A stretch of 64,000 nt of DNA from positions 78,242 through 142,241 of the forward strand of contig NZ_GG669993.1 in NCBI RefSeq assembly GCF_000159315.1, in the 5' to 3' direction. The DNA comes from Lentilactobacillus hilgardii DSM 20176 = ATCC 8290. GTDB taxonomy: Bacteria; Bacillota; Bacilli; Lactobacillales; Lactobacillaceae. The position numbers were made by a program, and so were the translations under genes. The notes under the pieces are model-generated. The model was not told the DNA's origin. It saw only the letters and a list, made by a program, of their open reading frames with translations, and searched no databases. Positions within the stretch are counted from its first letter, which is position 1; each line of letters starts with the position of its first letter. Shown here piece after piece: positions 30,817-40,400 of this stretch.

Positions 30817-31236
30817 TTGGCTGATAGTTCAGTTATTAACATTAATATTGTTACTCCCGATGGAAAAGTTTACGAGCATTCCGCTGCTGACATGATAGTT
30901 GTTTCAACACAATCGGGACAACTGGGAATCATGGCAAATCACGTGCCGATCATTGCAACTCTTGATGTTGATGAAACAAGGGTAAAGTATGGTAATGAAG
31001 AGGATGAAATTGCTGTAAACGGTGGTTTTATTGAATTCTCAAACAATACGGCAACGATTGTAGCTGATAGTGCCGAGAATCAGAGTGACATTGATGTTGC
31101 TCGGGCAGAAAGTGCTAGACAACGTGCCCAGAGATTGATTACAGAAGCCCGTCAAAAAAATGACGAAGCTGCATTGGATCGTGCTCAAGTTGCGTTGCGT
31201 AGAGCTGTTAACCGAATTAATGTTGCTAGAAAGTAA
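30817..31236 (+). CDS. atpC: F1Fo ATP synthase subunit epsilon
   Basis: A 139-residue rotor and inhibitory subunit: an N-terminal beta sandwich (INIVTPDGKVYE; GQLGIMANHVPI) and two C-terminal helices rich in Ala and Arg. The start is TTG with AAGGAGG upstream. It closes the eight-gene operon, followed by a strong terminator. Confidence 0.96.
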   Translation: MADSSVININIVTPDGKVYEHSAADMIVVSTQSGQLGIMANHVPIIATLDVDETRVKYGNEEDEIAVNGGFIEFSNNTATIVADSAENQSDIDVARAESARQRAQRLITEARQKNDEAALDRAQVALRRAVNRINVARK

Positions 31237-31251
31237 AACAATTAAGTTTCG

Positions 31252-31295
31252 AAAAGATCAAAGCAAATCTTCAATGTTGCTTTGATCTTTTTTTG
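31252..31295 (+). terminator. Terminator of the ATPase operon
   Basis: AAAGATCAAAGCA pairs with TGCTTTGATCTTT, followed by a T run. Confidence 0.9.
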
Positions 31296-31522
31296 TCTGT
31301 TAGTATATAAGAATCAAATTAGTTTTATGACAATCGCTAACAATGTTTGATGTTGAGCAAATGTAAGCACTGACATATTTACTTTCGATCTCCCCATGGT
31401 AATTAGAGCTTTAGAAAGTGAATCAATTATGAGAAAGCGCACGCTTTTTCTTAAAAAACGCGAAAATATGAGACAAGTTTGCACCTTTATGATATAGTTG
31501 TCAGTGAATTGGGGGAATTTAG

Positions 31523-31753
31523 ATGAAAATGATTGGCATTCAAGCCATCGTAACACTTGTTACGTATTTCCTATTTATTGCAATGGCGTTTAGGAGTGTT
31601 CAAGAAATCCACATCGAGCGTTATCTCCCTCTTCGTGCGTTGCCTGGGAAATTGTTGATCGTGTTATTATCAATTACAATTGGGTATGCATGTGCACAAT
31701 TTTTCCTTTCAGTAATCACTAATATTCAAAATTTAATTTATTTAATAAAATAA
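31523..31753 (+). CDS. DUF1146 family small membrane protein (YwzB-like)
   Basis: A 76-residue protein with two membrane helices (about 5-25 and 43-68) and the short motif [14 protein letters not shown] between them, typical of DUF1146. Function unknown. The family regularly lies between atpC and murA in Firmicutes, as it does here, 17 bases before murA, so it is probably co-transcribed with murA. Confidence 0.9.
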   Translation: MKMIGIQAIVTLVTYFLFIAMAFRSVQEIHIERYLPLRALPGKLLIVLLSITIGYACAQFFLSVITNIQNLIYLIK

Positions 31754-31769
31754 TGTAGGAGGCGTTCTT

Positions 31770-33089
31770 GTGGAAAAAATTATTGTACATGGTGGAAACC
31801 CACTAAAGGGAAGAGTACATATTGACGGGGCGAAGAATGCTGTATTGCCAATTCAAGCTGCTACTATTTTGGCCAGTGAAGGTCACACATCTATTTCAAA
31901 CGTACCGCTATTGTCTGATGTGTATACAATGAACAATGTGTTACGGTTTTTAAATGTAAAGGTTGATTTTGATGAGTTACATAATGAAATCACTTTTGAT
32001 GCATCATCAGAAATATCTAGTGAAGCACCATTTGAATATGTTTCAAAAATGCGGGCTTCAATTGTTGTGATGGGCCCATTATTAGCTCGCTTAGGTCGGG
32101 CAAAAGTTGCTTTGCCAGGTGGTTGTGCTATTGGGTCCAGACCAATCGATTTACATTTAAAGGGGTTTGAGGCTTTAGGGGCCACAATTGAACAGCATGA
32201 CGGTTATGTTGAAGCAACGGCTCCAAATGGGTTAGTTGGAACTGACATCTATCTTGATTTTCCTAGTGTTGGTGCAACCCAAAATATCATGATGGCCGCA
32301 ACTTTGGCAACTGGTAAGACAATTATTCAAAATGCAGCCCGTGAGCCCGAAATAGTTGATTTAGCCAACGTGTTAAATAAAATGGGCGCAAAGGTTGTTG
32401 GTGCCGGCACTGAGCAGATTCGTATTCAGGGCGTTTCTGAACTTCATGGGACTGACCATTCAGTTGTTCAAGATCGTATTGAGGCAGGGACCTTTATGAT
32501 TGCCGCTGCAGTTACAAAGGGCGATGTTTTAATTGAAGATGCAATTGCTGAGCACAATAAGCCGTTGATTTTAAAAATGCGTGAAATGGGTGTATCAGTT
32601 ACCGAATCAGATGCCGGAATCCGTGTGATTGGACCGGATCATTTGAAACCTGTAGATGTTAAGACGTTGCCTCATCCCGGATTTCCGACGGATATGCAGC
32701 CTCAAATGACTATTCTGCAATTAGCAGCAGATGGAAACAGTTCAATGACCGAGACGGTTTTTGAAAATCGCTTTATGCATATGGAAGAACTTCGACGGAT
32801 GAATGCTAAGTACACAATTTCCGGACGAACGGTTATTATGAATGGTCCAACAGACTTTAATGGTGCTGAAGTTGCAGCAACTGATTTACGAGCCGCAGCA
32901 GCATTAGTCATTGCAGGCCTTGTTGCGAAGGGTTATACACAGGTCAGCAATTTACAATATTTGGATCGAGGCTACTATGATTTCCATAAGAAATTGGCTA
33001 GCCTGGGCGCTGAAATTAAACGTGTCAATGTCGAAGATGATTCAATCATTGTTAATCAATCTTCATCAGTTAAACATCTAAATAAGTAA
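31770..33089 (+). CDS. murA: UDP-N-acetylglucosamine 1-carboxyvinyltransferase
   Basis: A 439-residue enzyme that starts peptidoglycan synthesis by adding enolpyruvate to UDP-GlcNAc. The start is GTG after GGAGG. The substrate Lys-Asn pair is in DGAKNAVLP and the catalytic cysteine is Cys119 in [13 protein letters not shown]; a Cys here predicts sensitivity to fosfomycin at the enzyme level. The acid Asp motif is FPTDMQPQM. Firmicutes often carry two murA paralogues; this is the copy beside the ATPase operon. Confidence 0.96.
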   Translation: MEKIIVHGGNPLKGRVHIDGAKNAVLPIQAATILASEGHTSISNVPLLSDVYTMNNVLRFLNVKVDFDELHNEITFDASSEISSEAPFEYVSKMRASIVVMGPLLARLGRAKVALPGGCAIGSRPIDLHLKGFEALGATIEQHDGYVEATAPNGLVGTDIYLDFPSVGATQNIMMAATLATGKTIIQNAAREPEIVDLANVLNKMGAKVVGAGTEQIRIQGVSELHGTDHSVVQDRIEAGTFMIAAAVTKGDVLIEDAIAEHNKPLILKMREMGVSVTESDAGIRVIGPDHLKPVDVKTLPHPGFPTDMQPQMTILQLAADGNSSMTETVFENRFMHMEELRRMNAKYTISGRTVIMNGPTDFNGAEVAATDLRAAAALVIAGLVAKGYTQVSNLQYLDRGYYDFHKKLASLGAEIKRVNVEDDSIIVNQSSSVKHLNK

Positions 33090-33096
33090 AGCTGAG

Positions 33097-33136
33097 GACC
33101 GGAGCGAAACCGTTTGTGTTTTGTACCGGTCTTTTT
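33097..33136 (+). terminator. Terminator of murA
   Basis: GACCGG and CCGGTC around a loop of about 23 bases, followed by five T. The stem is short but GC-rich. Confidence 0.65.
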
Positions 33137-33215
33137 GCGGTTGAGGTCTAGTTGAGACGATGAGATTAAATCTTTTCTAAACTAAGCCATGTTTATTGAG
33201 AATACTTAAGAACTG

Positions 33216-33244
33216 TTAGAAACTAGCAATAGATGTGATATAAT
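33216..33244 (+). promoter_or_regulatory. Promoter of mbl
   Basis: TTAGAA, a 17-base spacer and TATAAT, 41 bases before the mbl start. Confidence 0.7.
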
Positions 33245-33284
33245 TAATTTTTGAGATTAAAGTTTTTCAGGAGGAAGTTCACAG

Positions 33285-34286
33285 ATGGCAAAAGACATAG
33301 GAATTGACTTAGGAACTGCCAACGTATTGATCTACGTTGCCGGAAAGGGGATAGTATTAAATGAGCCCTCAGTTGTGGCGATTGATACTCGAACCGGTAA
33401 AGCATTGGCGGTCGGAACAGAAGCATATCGGATGGTTGGCCGAACACCCAGTAATATTCGGGCAATTCGTCCATTAAAAGACGGCGTTATTTCTGATTTT
33501 GATATTACCGAGGAAATGCTTACCTACTTTATTAATAAATTAGATGTTAAGGGATTCATGTCCAAGCCAAAGATCATGATCTGTGCGCCAACAAACGTAA
33601 CAGAAATTGAAAGAAATGCGATTGTCCAGGCAGCTGAAAAAGCCGGTGGCGGTCAAGTATATCTTGAAGAAGAACCAAAAGTTGCTGCCGTTGGAGCAGG
33701 AATGGATATTTTCCAGCCACGTGGTAACATGATTATTGATATGGGTGGTGGTACCAGTGATATTGCAGTTATTTCGTTAGGTGATATTGTTGCCAGCAAA
33801 TCGATTCGGATTGCCGGAGATAAAATGAATACTGAAATTGTCACTTATATCAAACAAAAGCATGGTTTGATTATTGGTGAGCACACTGCTGAAAAAATTA
33901 AGATTGAAATTGGCACTGCGAAAAAAGATGACAAAGATGTTAAGAAATTAGAGGTTCGTGGTCGAGATGCTGTTTCAGGAATGCCACGGGCAATTACAAT
34001 TGATAGTAACGAAGTTGCCGACGCAATTGCTGATACTGTTCAGTTGATTGTCGACGGTGCAAAAGAAGTTTTGGAAATTATCCCACCAGAATTGGCTTCG
34101 GATATTGTTGATCGCGGCATTATGCTAACTGGTGGTGGCGCACTTCTTCGTAACATTGATCAAGTGATTGCTGATGCTTTGACGGTACCTGTGATTATTT
34201 CCGAAAATCCTTTGGACAATGTTGCAAAGGGTGCGGGTGTTCTGTTGGAGCAATATATTAAAAATCCGAAACTTAAGACGAAATAG
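33285..34286 (+). CDS. mbl: MreB-like actin homologue Mbl
   Basis: A 333-residue bacterial actin that guides side-wall synthesis. It has the actin-fold loops DLGTANVLIY, IDMGGGTSDIAVI and [12 protein letters not shown]. It is a paralogue of the MreB encoded at the far end of this window; placement after murA and before rodA, and the MSKPKIMICAPTNVTEIER segment, favour Mbl. It is followed by yidD after 20 bases. Confidence 0.9.
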   Translation: MAKDIGIDLGTANVLIYVAGKGIVLNEPSVVAIDTRTGKALAVGTEAYRMVGRTPSNIRAIRPLKDGVISDFDITEEMLTYFINKLDVKGFMSKPKIMICAPTNVTEIERNAIVQAAEKAGGGQVYLEEEPKVAAVGAGMDIFQPRGNMIIDMGGGTSDIAVISLGDIVASKSIRIAGDKMNTEIVTYIKQKHGLIIGEHTAEKIKIEIGTAKKDDKDVKKLEVRGRDAVSGMPRAITIDSNEVADAIADTVQLIVDGAKEVLEIIPPELASDIVDRGIMLTGGGALLRNIDQVIADALTVPVIISENPLDNVAKGAGVLLEQYIKNPKLKTK

Positions 34287-34306
34287 GATAAAAAGCGGGA
34301 GTTTTA

Positions 34307-34582
34307 GTGAAAAAAATTCTGATGTTGATAGTTCGCGGCTATCAGCACTTTATATCGCCCCTCTTTCCGCCAACGTGTCGTTATTATCCAACGTGCAGTC
34401 ATTATATGCTGATCGCATTGGAGAAGCATGGTGCGCTTAAGGGGGCTGTTATGGGGATAGCTCGAATTTTAAGATGCCATCCATTTGTCCGTGGCGGATA
34501 TGATCCGGTTCCGGATCATTTTACTATTTTTAGAAATAAATCCGCTCGGGACCAATATCGCAAATCGATGCACTTAAAATAG
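34307..34582 (+). CDS. yidD: Membrane protein insertion efficiency factor YidD
   Basis: A 91-residue amphipathic protein that assists YidC-dependent membrane insertion. GTG start. The family pattern is [20 protein letters not shown] with three conserved Cys (the third in RILRCHPF) and the end motif GGYDPVP. Usually it sits near rpmH-rnpA; here, as in other lactobacilli, it lies between mbl and rodA. Confidence 0.95.
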   Translation: MKKILMLIVRGYQHFISPLFPPTCRYYPTCSHYMLIALEKHGALKGAVMGIARILRCHPFVRGGYDPVPDHFTIFRNKSARDQYRKSMHLK

Positions 34583-34601
34583 GATTAACAGGAGAGATTG
34601 A

Positions 34602-34826
34602 ATGAGTAAGGCTATTAAAAGTATCAATGTTGAAATTAAAGATTCCAAGGACCAAAATGGTAACCAGGTTTCCGATTTGATGATCGGTCGCAAACGGATT
34701 GGTTCGATTACGAAAGTGAATGACGACAAATTCCAAGCCGTTAACACTCATCAGGAAAGCTATCATGTCAAAACTTTTGATGAAGGCGTCCAGTTATTAA
34801 TTAAAGACTTTCATCTACATCATTAA
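34602..34826 (+). CDS. DUF2969 family small protein
   Basis: A 74-residue protein of the DUF2969 type, by memory of the pattern (IEIK/VEIK start, LMIGRKRIGSI, YHVKTFDEGVQLLI). No membrane segment; probably a small beta-rich cytoplasmic protein of unknown role. Found next to rodA in lactobacilli and streptococci-related groups. GGAGAG ribosome site; 30 bases before rodA. Confidence 0.8.
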   Translation: MSKAIKSINVEIKDSKDQNGNQVSDLMIGRKRIGSITKVNDDKFQAVNTHQESYHVKTFDEGVQLLIKDFHLHH

Positions 34827-34856
34827 TAAGTTATTGCGCGATGAGGAGGTTTAAAT

Positions 34857-36059
34857 TTGGATACCAAACGCGGTACGGACAAAGAAAAAGAATCCAGAAT
34901 TGACTGGGGGATTATTTTCTGCGTTTTGATGCTTGCTTTGATTGGCTTAGCGTCAATTTACGTTGCTGCAACTCATGATTCCAGTGCGACCAGTGTTTTA
35001 AGACAAGTTGTTTCGCAGCTTGTTTGGTATGTCATCGGAATTGTTGCAGTTATTATCATCATGCAGTTTGATTCGGAGCAATTGTGGAAAGTGGCACCAC
35101 TTGCTTACTGGCTGGGAATACTGCTACTAGCAAGTGTTTTGGTGCTTTATAGTCGAACGTATTATGTTAATACCGGTGCTAAAAGCTGGTTTTCTTTAGC
35201 AGGGTTGACATTTCAACCATCTGAAGTGATGAAACCAGCGTATATTTTAATGTTGGGCAGGGTTATTGTTGAGCATAATGACAGACATCCGCTAAAAACG
35301 GCTAAAAGTGATTGGCTATTAATTGGTAAAATGATCTTATGGACGGTACCAATTGCAGTCTTGTTAAAATTACAAAATGATTTTGGAACGATGCTTGTTT
35401 TCTTTGCCATCTTAGGTGGCATGATCATTGTTTCCGGCATTACCTGGAAGATTATTTTACCATCCGTCATTATAATTTTTGTTACTGCCGGAACGGCTCT
35501 CGCACTGGTTATTCCAGAAGCAGGTCGGAAAATATTGGAAAAGATTGGTTTTCAAGCCTATCAGTTTAATCGGGTTGATACGTGGCTTCATCCTTCTGCC
35601 GATACTTCTAATCAGGGGTATCAGTTGTGGCAAAGCATGAAAGCAATCGGTTCAGGTGGTATATTTGGAACAGGCTTTAATCAGTCGCACGTCTACGTAC
35701 CGGTTCGAGAATCAGATATGATTTTTTCCGTTATTGGTGAAAATTTCGGTTTCATTGGCAGTTGTGTATTAATTTTCCTTTATTTCCTGTTGATTTATCA
35801 AATGATAAAGGTTACCTTTGAAACAAGGAATGTTTTTTATGCTTATATCTCCACTGGCGTTATTATGATGATTCTCTTTCATGTATTTGAGAATGTTGGC
35901 ATGAGTATTGGCTTATTGCCATTAACTGGTATTCCTTTGCCTTTTGTAAGTGCCGGGGGTTCAGCTTTAATCGGAAATATGATTGGTATTGGTCTTATTA
36001 TGTCAATGCAATATCATAATAAAAGTTATATGTTTGGTGAAGATAAAGAATTTTCTTAA
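34857..36059 (+). CDS. rodA: Peptidoglycan glycosyltransferase RodA (SEDS family)
   Basis: A 400-residue membrane protein with about ten helices that polymerises glycan strands along the side wall with a class B PBP. TTG start after GAGGAGG. SEDS motifs include GAKSWFSLAGLTFQPSEVMKP, the catalytic-Asp region (VRESDMIFSVIGENFGF) and the C-terminal LPLTGIPLPFVSAGGSA. Its position after mbl supports RodA over FtsW. Confidence 0.94.
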   Translation: MDTKRGTDKEKESRIDWGIIFCVLMLALIGLASIYVAATHDSSATSVLRQVVSQLVWYVIGIVAVIIIMQFDSEQLWKVAPLAYWLGILLLASVLVLYSRTYYVNTGAKSWFSLAGLTFQPSEVMKPAYILMLGRVIVEHNDRHPLKTAKSDWLLIGKMILWTVPIAVLLKLQNDFGTMLVFFAILGGMIIVSGITWKIILPSVIIIFVTAGTALALVIPEAGRKILEKIGFQAYQFNRVDTWLHPSADTSNQGYQLWQSMKAIGSGGIFGTGFNQSHVYVPVRESDMIFSVIGENFGFIGSCVLIFLYFLLIYQMIKVTFETRNVFYAYISTGVIMMILFHVFENVGMSIGLLPLTGIPLPFVSAGGSALIGNMIGIGLIMSMQYHNKSYMFGEDKEFS

Positions 36060-36074
36060 AAGGGTGGATTGATC

Positions 36075-36368
36075 ATGGATACAAAGTATTATTGGACTGA
36101 TGAAGATAATGGTGTTGTTACTGTTGGACTAACTGCCGATGGTCAAAATGAACTTGGAAATATTACATTTGCATCGTTACCAAGGGTAGGTGCTTCTTTG
36201 ACTACCAAGGACACATTGTTAAATGTTGAAGCTGACAAAGCTGTTTCAGATATTCCAAGCCCGGTTGCCGGTAAAGTTATTGCAATTAATGATAAAGCTG
36301 CAAACGATCCCTCAGTTCTAAATAAGAGGGATAAAGCAGATTCATGGATTGCAAAAATCCAGAAGTAA
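36075..36368 (+). CDS. gcvH: GcvH-like lipoyl carrier protein
   Basis: A 97-residue H-protein-like lipoyl domain. The start at 36075 lies seven bases after GGGTGG. The lipoylation site is Lys55 in NVEADKAVSDIPSP, and the second half repeats the fold (PVAGKVIAIND). It is shorter than a full glycine-cleavage H protein (about 125 residues), lacking the C-terminal helix. No gcvP or gcvT is near. In Firmicutes such orphans pass lipoyl or octanoyl groups to other complexes; that role is known for the family and inferred here. Confidence 0.85.
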   Translation: MDTKYYWTDEDNGVVTVGLTADGQNELGNITFASLPRVGASLTTKDTLLNVEADKAVSDIPSPVAGKVIAINDKAANDPSVLNKRDKADSWIAKIQK

Positions 36369-36374
36369 CAATTC

Positions 36375-36710
36375 TTGACGTTAGCATTGATTGTAGTAAA
36401 CTAACATATAGTTAAATGACAAAAAAGTGACAAGATAAGTAAATAGATAAAGTTGAATCAGAGAACTCTGGTAGCTGAGAAAGAGTCTACTGAATCTATT
36501 GAAGATGGTCTTGATTTTTTCAAGTGTTGATGAGGTTAAAACAAGTCAACAATGGTTAACGCCCATTATTCCGTTGAGTATAGATTGCACTATGCTCTTT
36601 GAGGTTGTTATTGAAAAATAATAACGAATAAAGGTGGTACCACGAAAAAAGCTTTTCGTCCTTCAGACAATGATTAATTGTTTGTTGAAGGATGAAAGGC
36701 TTTTTTTAGT
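36375..36710 (+). promoter_or_regulatory. Methionine T-box leader of metNIQ
   Basis: A promoter TTGACG-16-TAAACT (36375-36402) leads a leader of about 330 bases. It contains the T-box sequence GGTGGTACCACG (36633-36644), which pairs with the uncharged tRNA end, then a terminator stem AGCTTTTCGTCCTTCA with its partner TGAAGGATGAAAGGCT and seven T (about 36649-36708). In the stem I specifier region tgaagATGgtc the triplet ATG is at 36506-36508, matching tRNA-Met. The downstream genes import methionine, in agreement. Uncharged tRNA-Met should therefore switch the operon on. Confidence 0.93.
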
Positions 36711-36737
36711 ATCTTGACAAGTTAGGAGTGGATTAAA

Positions 36738-37772
36738 TTGATTCGGTTTAAAGATGTGTCGAAAGACTACAGCACCAAGGATGGTAAATTAACTGCCGTT
36801 TCAGATGTCAATATTGAAATCAATGATGGCGAAATTTTCGGCATAGTCGGTTATTCCGGAGCAGGTAAGAGTACTTTGGTCCGAATGTTGGATGGTTTGG
36901 AAGCACCAACAAAAGGTGAAATTGATATTAACGGTACGAATATTGCCAAACTGTATGGTCATAGATTGCGCGTACAACGACAAAAAATCGGAATGATCTT
37001 TCAGCATTTCAATCTGTTATGGTCCCGGACAGTTATTGACAATATTGCACTGCCTCTGGAAATCGCAAAAGTTCCAAAGAAAAAACGTCAGGCTCGTGCC
37101 GAAGAACTGGTTAAATTGGTTGGCTTGGAGGGACGTGAGCACTCTTATCCTTCTGAACTCTCCGGTGGTCAAAAGCAACGTGTTGGAATTGCAAGAGCGT
37201 TGGCAAATGAACCGACGATTTTAATCTCAGATGAAGCAACCAGTGCATTGGACCCTGATACGACTAACGAGGTATTGGATCTCCTGCTTAAGATTAATAA
37301 AGAAATGAATTTGACTATTTTATTAATCACTCATGAAATGCATGCTATCGCAAAAATTTGTGAAAGGGTAGCTGTAATGGACTCAGGACGTGTAGTGGAG
37401 AGTGGATCCGTTTTTGATGTATTCCGGCATCCCAAAGAAGAAGTTACCAAAAAGTTTGTTAGCGAGGAATTTTCACCACAGCAAGAAGATTCGACCATTA
37501 CACTGGATGAATTAATTAAAAAGTATCCTGAAGGGCAGATCATTAGATTGGTTTTTCATGGACCACAAGCTGAACTGCCAATTGTTTCAGAAGTTGTTAA
37601 GCGATACTCAGAGCTGCAAATCAGTATTTTGGCAGGGGCAATTCGACAAACTCAAGAAGGCGCTTTAGGGTCACTTGATTTACAATTTATTGGTGATGAA
37701 AAACAAATTACTGATGCGTTGGATTACCTTAAAAAAATGCGTGTTGAAACGGAGGTGATTCACCATGAGTAA
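36738..37772 (+). CDS. metN: Methionine ABC importer ATP-binding protein
   Basis: A 344-residue ATPase of the D/L-methionine importer. TTG start after AGGAG. Walker A GYSGAGKSTL, Q-loop IFQHFNLL, signature LSGGQKQRVG, Walker B ILISDEATSALD, switch His in ITHEMHAI. The last ~80 residues form the NIL domain, a methionine-sensing module that inhibits transport when methionine is high inside. It overlaps metI by eight bases. Confidence 0.97.
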   Translation: MIRFKDVSKDYSTKDGKLTAVSDVNIEINDGEIFGIVGYSGAGKSTLVRMLDGLEAPTKGEIDINGTNIAKLYGHRLRVQRQKIGMIFQHFNLLWSRTVIDNIALPLEIAKVPKKKRQARAEELVKLVGLEGREHSYPSELSGGQKQRVGIARALANEPTILISDEATSALDPDTTNEVLDLLLKINKEMNLTILLITHEMHAIAKICERVAVMDSGRVVESGSVFDVFRHPKEEVTKKFVSEEFSPQQEDSTITLDELIKKYPEGQIIRLVFHGPQAELPIVSEVVKRYSELQISILAGAIRQTQEGALGSLDLQFIGDEKQITDALDYLKKMRVETEVIHHE

Positions 37773-38460
37773 CGCAACCGGATTGAAATCGTATTTTATT
37801 TTTAAAAATGTTGATTGGCCGTCAATGTGGTCTGCTACTTGGGAGACTGTTTGGATGACGTTAATATCAATGATTGCAGTAGTAGTTTTTGGTATTATTT
37901 TGGGGTTGATTTTATATGAAACCAGGACTCATAATGGGCCTTTGTTTAAAGTCTTAAATTGGATTGTTGGACTCTTTGTTGATATATTTCGTTCAATTCC
38001 ATTTATTATTTTGATTGTGCTTTTATTGCCTGTTACCAAAGAAATGATTGGGACAATTATTGGCCCGAGAGCTGCGCTACCATCTTTGGTCATTTCGGCT
38101 TCTCCATTTTATGCAAGAATGGTTGAGTCCTATTTTCGGGAAGTCGACTCTGGTGTTATTGAAGCTGCTGAATCAATGGGAGCTACGACTTGGGGGATTA
38201 TTACCAAGGTACTTTTGCCTGAAAGCAAACCTGCTTTAATTGCTGGCGCTACAGTAACGACCATTTCATTAATTTCTTATACTGCGATGGCTGGTGCAAT
38301 TGGTGCTGGGGGCCTTGGAAATCTTGCCTATCTGGATGGCTTTCAGTCCAGTAATAACACCGTTACACTTGTTGCGACGGTTATTATTTGTTTATTTGTT
38401 TTCTTAGTTCAATATATTGGCGACTTGCTTGTTAAAGTGACTGATAAGCGAACATTATAA
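37765..38460 (+). CDS. metI: Methionine ABC importer permease
   Basis: A 231-residue membrane protein with five predicted helices. The coupling helix carries the EAA motif (VIEAAESMGATTWGIITKVLLPES). It overlaps metN and precedes metQ in the standard metNIQ order. Confidence 0.97.
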   Translation: MSNATGLKSYFIFKNVDWPSMWSATWETVWMTLISMIAVVVFGIILGLILYETRTHNGPLFKVLNWIVGLFVDIFRSIPFIILIVLLLPVTKEMIGTIIGPRAALPSLVISASPFYARMVESYFREVDSGVIEAAESMGATTWGIITKVLLPESKPALIAGATVTTISLISYTAMAGAIGAGGLGNLAYLDGFQSSNNTVTLVATVIICLFVFLVQYIGDLLVKVTDKRTL

Positions 38461-38482
38461 TATTTTATTTGGAGGGTTTCAC

Positions 38483-39310
38483 ATGAAGAAGAAATTATTA
38501 GGTTTATTTGCAGTCGTATTCACGGCTTTCTTGTTAGTTGGGTGCTCTTCCTCAAGTACAAGCAAGAAAACCACTACGCTTAAGATTGGTGCATCAAATG
38601 TACCACACGCCCAGATTTTAAGGCATGTTGCACCACAACTGAAAAAAGAAGGCGTTAACTTGAAAATTACCGTCTTTCAAGATTATGTAATGCCCAACAA
38701 AGCATTGGCTGACAAGGAATTGGATGCTAATTATTTCCAGCATATTCCTTTCTTAAAACAATGGAATAAAGAAAACCACGGCACTTTAGTAGATGCGGGT
38801 GGCGTTCATATTGAACCCATTGCTGTTTTTTCTAAGAAAGTCAAAAACCTTAAAGATTTGAAGAAGGGTGCTACTGTTCTTGTAAGTAACAACACCCCAG
38901 ACTATGGTCGAATTCTTCAGTTGTTTAAGAACGCCGGATTGATCACTTTGAAGAAGGGCGTTAATATTGAATCGGCTACTTTCGATGACATTGCATCTAA
39001 TCCCCGCCATCTGAAATTCAAGCACAGTTATGAACCGAAATTAATGCCGCAAATCTACAAGAACGGTGAGGGTGATGCCGTTGTTATCAATGCAAATTAT
39101 GCTGTTCAAGCCGGTTTGGATCCTCGTAAACAATCAATTGCGATTGAAGGTCGTGACACCCCTTACGTCAACATTATTGCTACTCGTAAAGGAGATCAGA
39201 ACAAACCAGCTATTAAGAAACTGGTGAAGGCACTACAATCAACAAGTACTCAGAAATGGATTTATAACAAATACAAGGGTGCAGTTCTACCAGTAAAGAA
39301 TGTTAAGTAA
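38483..39310 (+). CDS. metQ: Methionine-binding lipoprotein
   Basis: A 275-residue NlpA-family binding lipoprotein. The signal ends in the lipobox LLVGC, so Cys21 is the lipid anchor. Typical NlpA motifs are VPHAQILRHV, VFQDYVMPNKAL, ANYFQHIPFL and NANYAVQAGLDP. It hands methionine to MetI/MetN outside the membrane. Confidence 0.96.
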   Translation: MKKKLLGLFAVVFTAFLLVGCSSSSTSKKTTTLKIGASNVPHAQILRHVAPQLKKEGVNLKITVFQDYVMPNKALADKELDANYFQHIPFLKQWNKENHGTLVDAGGVHIEPIAVFSKKVKNLKDLKKGATVLVSNNTPDYGRILQLFKNAGLITLKKGVNIESATFDDIASNPRHLKFKHSYEPKLMPQIYKNGEGDAVVINANYAVQAGLDPRKQSIAIEGRDTPYVNIIATRKGDQNKPAIKKLVKALQSTSTQKWIYNKYKGAVLPVKNVK

Positions 39311-39391
39311 ATAGTGTTATTTAAATGGCTTCCGCTTTATACTTAGGATAGTAAATCGATTACTTTTCTCAGTGGTAAAGGGGGAGTTTTT

Positions 39392-40261
39392 TTGAAAGAG
39401 AAGAATGTATTCCATGTTAATGGCTACATTGGTCTGGTGGTTGCCTTGGTGTTGCTTGCTTTTGGTGGTTACCTTTTATGGATTGGTAGTCAAGATACTT
39501 CGGTTAGCTCCATTGTATTTGGCACGTTAATTATTATTTTGGATCTACTTTTTGCCAGTTCCCTGACAATCATTCAACCAAACGAAGCGAAAGTATTAAC
39601 CTTTTTTGGCAATTATATTGGCACTATTCGAACACCGGGCTTGTTCATGACGGTTCCCTTAACCAGCAAGCAAACCATTTCGCTGCGAGTTCGAAATTTT
39701 AATAGTCAAATTATTAAGGTGAACGATTCAAAGGGTAATCCCGTGGAAATTGCAGCCGTTATTGTCTATAAAGTTGTTGACTCTGCTAAAGCAATTTTTA
39801 ATGTTGAAGACTATGAACAATTTGTTGAAATCCAAAGTGAGTCGGCAATTCGTCATATTGCAAGTCAATACCCGTATGACAGTTTTGATGAAGAAAAGGA
39901 TATTTTAACTTTACGCGGTAATTCCACAGAGGTTTCTGAGGCCCTAAAGGGAGAACTTCAGGAGCGATTGGAAGTGGCAGGATTGACGATCATGGAAACC
40001 AGATTGACCCATTTGGCTTATGCAACTGAGATTGCGAGTGCAATGCTTCAACGTCAACAAGCAACGGCCATTCTTTCTGCAAGAAAAATTATTGTTCAAG
40101 GAGCTGTGGAAATCTCTCAAGAGGCGGTAAAGCAGCTTCAAAAAAATATCAGCATTGATATTCCAGATGAGAAAAAGATTCAAATGATCAACAACGTACT
40201 GGTTTCAATTATTACGGAACGTGGTACCCAAAATGTGATTAATACAGATAATGTCAGTTAG
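39392..40261 (+). CDS. SPFH (band 7) domain membrane protein
   Basis: A 289-residue flotillin/stomatin-like protein. TTG start after GGGGGAG. Two N-terminal helices (about 9-30 and 37-58) precede the SPFH domain (about 60-225: IQPNEAKVLTFFGNYIGTIR; QSESAIRHIASQYPYDS; LQERLEVAGLTIMETRLTH), then a helical end with ERGTQNVINTD. These proteins form large rings in membrane microdomains. No NfeD partner gene lies beside it. It probably is its own unit, ended by a strong hairpin. Confidence 0.88.
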   Translation: MKEKNVFHVNGYIGLVVALVLLAFGGYLLWIGSQDTSVSSIVFGTLIIILDLLFASSLTIIQPNEAKVLTFFGNYIGTIRTPGLFMTVPLTSKQTISLRVRNFNSQIIKVNDSKGNPVEIAAVIVYKVVDSAKAIFNVEDYEQFVEIQSESAIRHIASQYPYDSFDEEKDILTLRGNSTEVSEALKGELQERLEVAGLTIMETRLTHLAYATEIASAMLQRQQATAILSARKIIVQGAVEISQEAVKQLQKNISIDIPDEKKIQMINNVLVSIITERGTQNVINTDNVS

Positions 40262-40291
40262 TTTGATTAATTTTATTCAACTTAATATAAG

Positions 40292-40333
40292 TCGGAAAGT
40301 TTGGAATTAAATGCTAAACTTTCCGATTTTTTT
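40292..40333 (+). terminator. Terminator of the SPFH gene
   Basis: TCGGAAAGTTT and AAACTTTCCGA form an 11-pair stem followed by T7. The next promoter starts two bases later. Confidence 0.9.
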
Positions 40334-40334
40334 G

Positions 40335-40386
40335 TTGACATATTTGCACTTGGCATATATAGTTAGTTACACAAGTAATGAACTAA
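40335..40386 (+). promoter_or_regulatory. Promoter and operator-like dyad of the BceAB-YtrA operon
   Basis: TTGACA, a 17-base spacer and TATAGT (40335-40363), close to consensus. Overlapping its 3' end and the start of transcription is a dyad TTAGTTAC-acaa-GTAA-tg-AACTAA (40363-40386), imperfect by two bases. That is where a repressor would sit, and the YtrA-type regulator of the same operon is the obvious candidate, by analogy with known YtrA autorepression. Confidence 0.6.
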
Positions 40387-40400
40387 TACAGGAGGACAAT

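Noticed and set aside
36069-36074. Earlier TTG start of the lipoyl carrier
   Set aside because: It overlaps the GGGTGG ribosome site; the ATG at 36075 has proper spacing.
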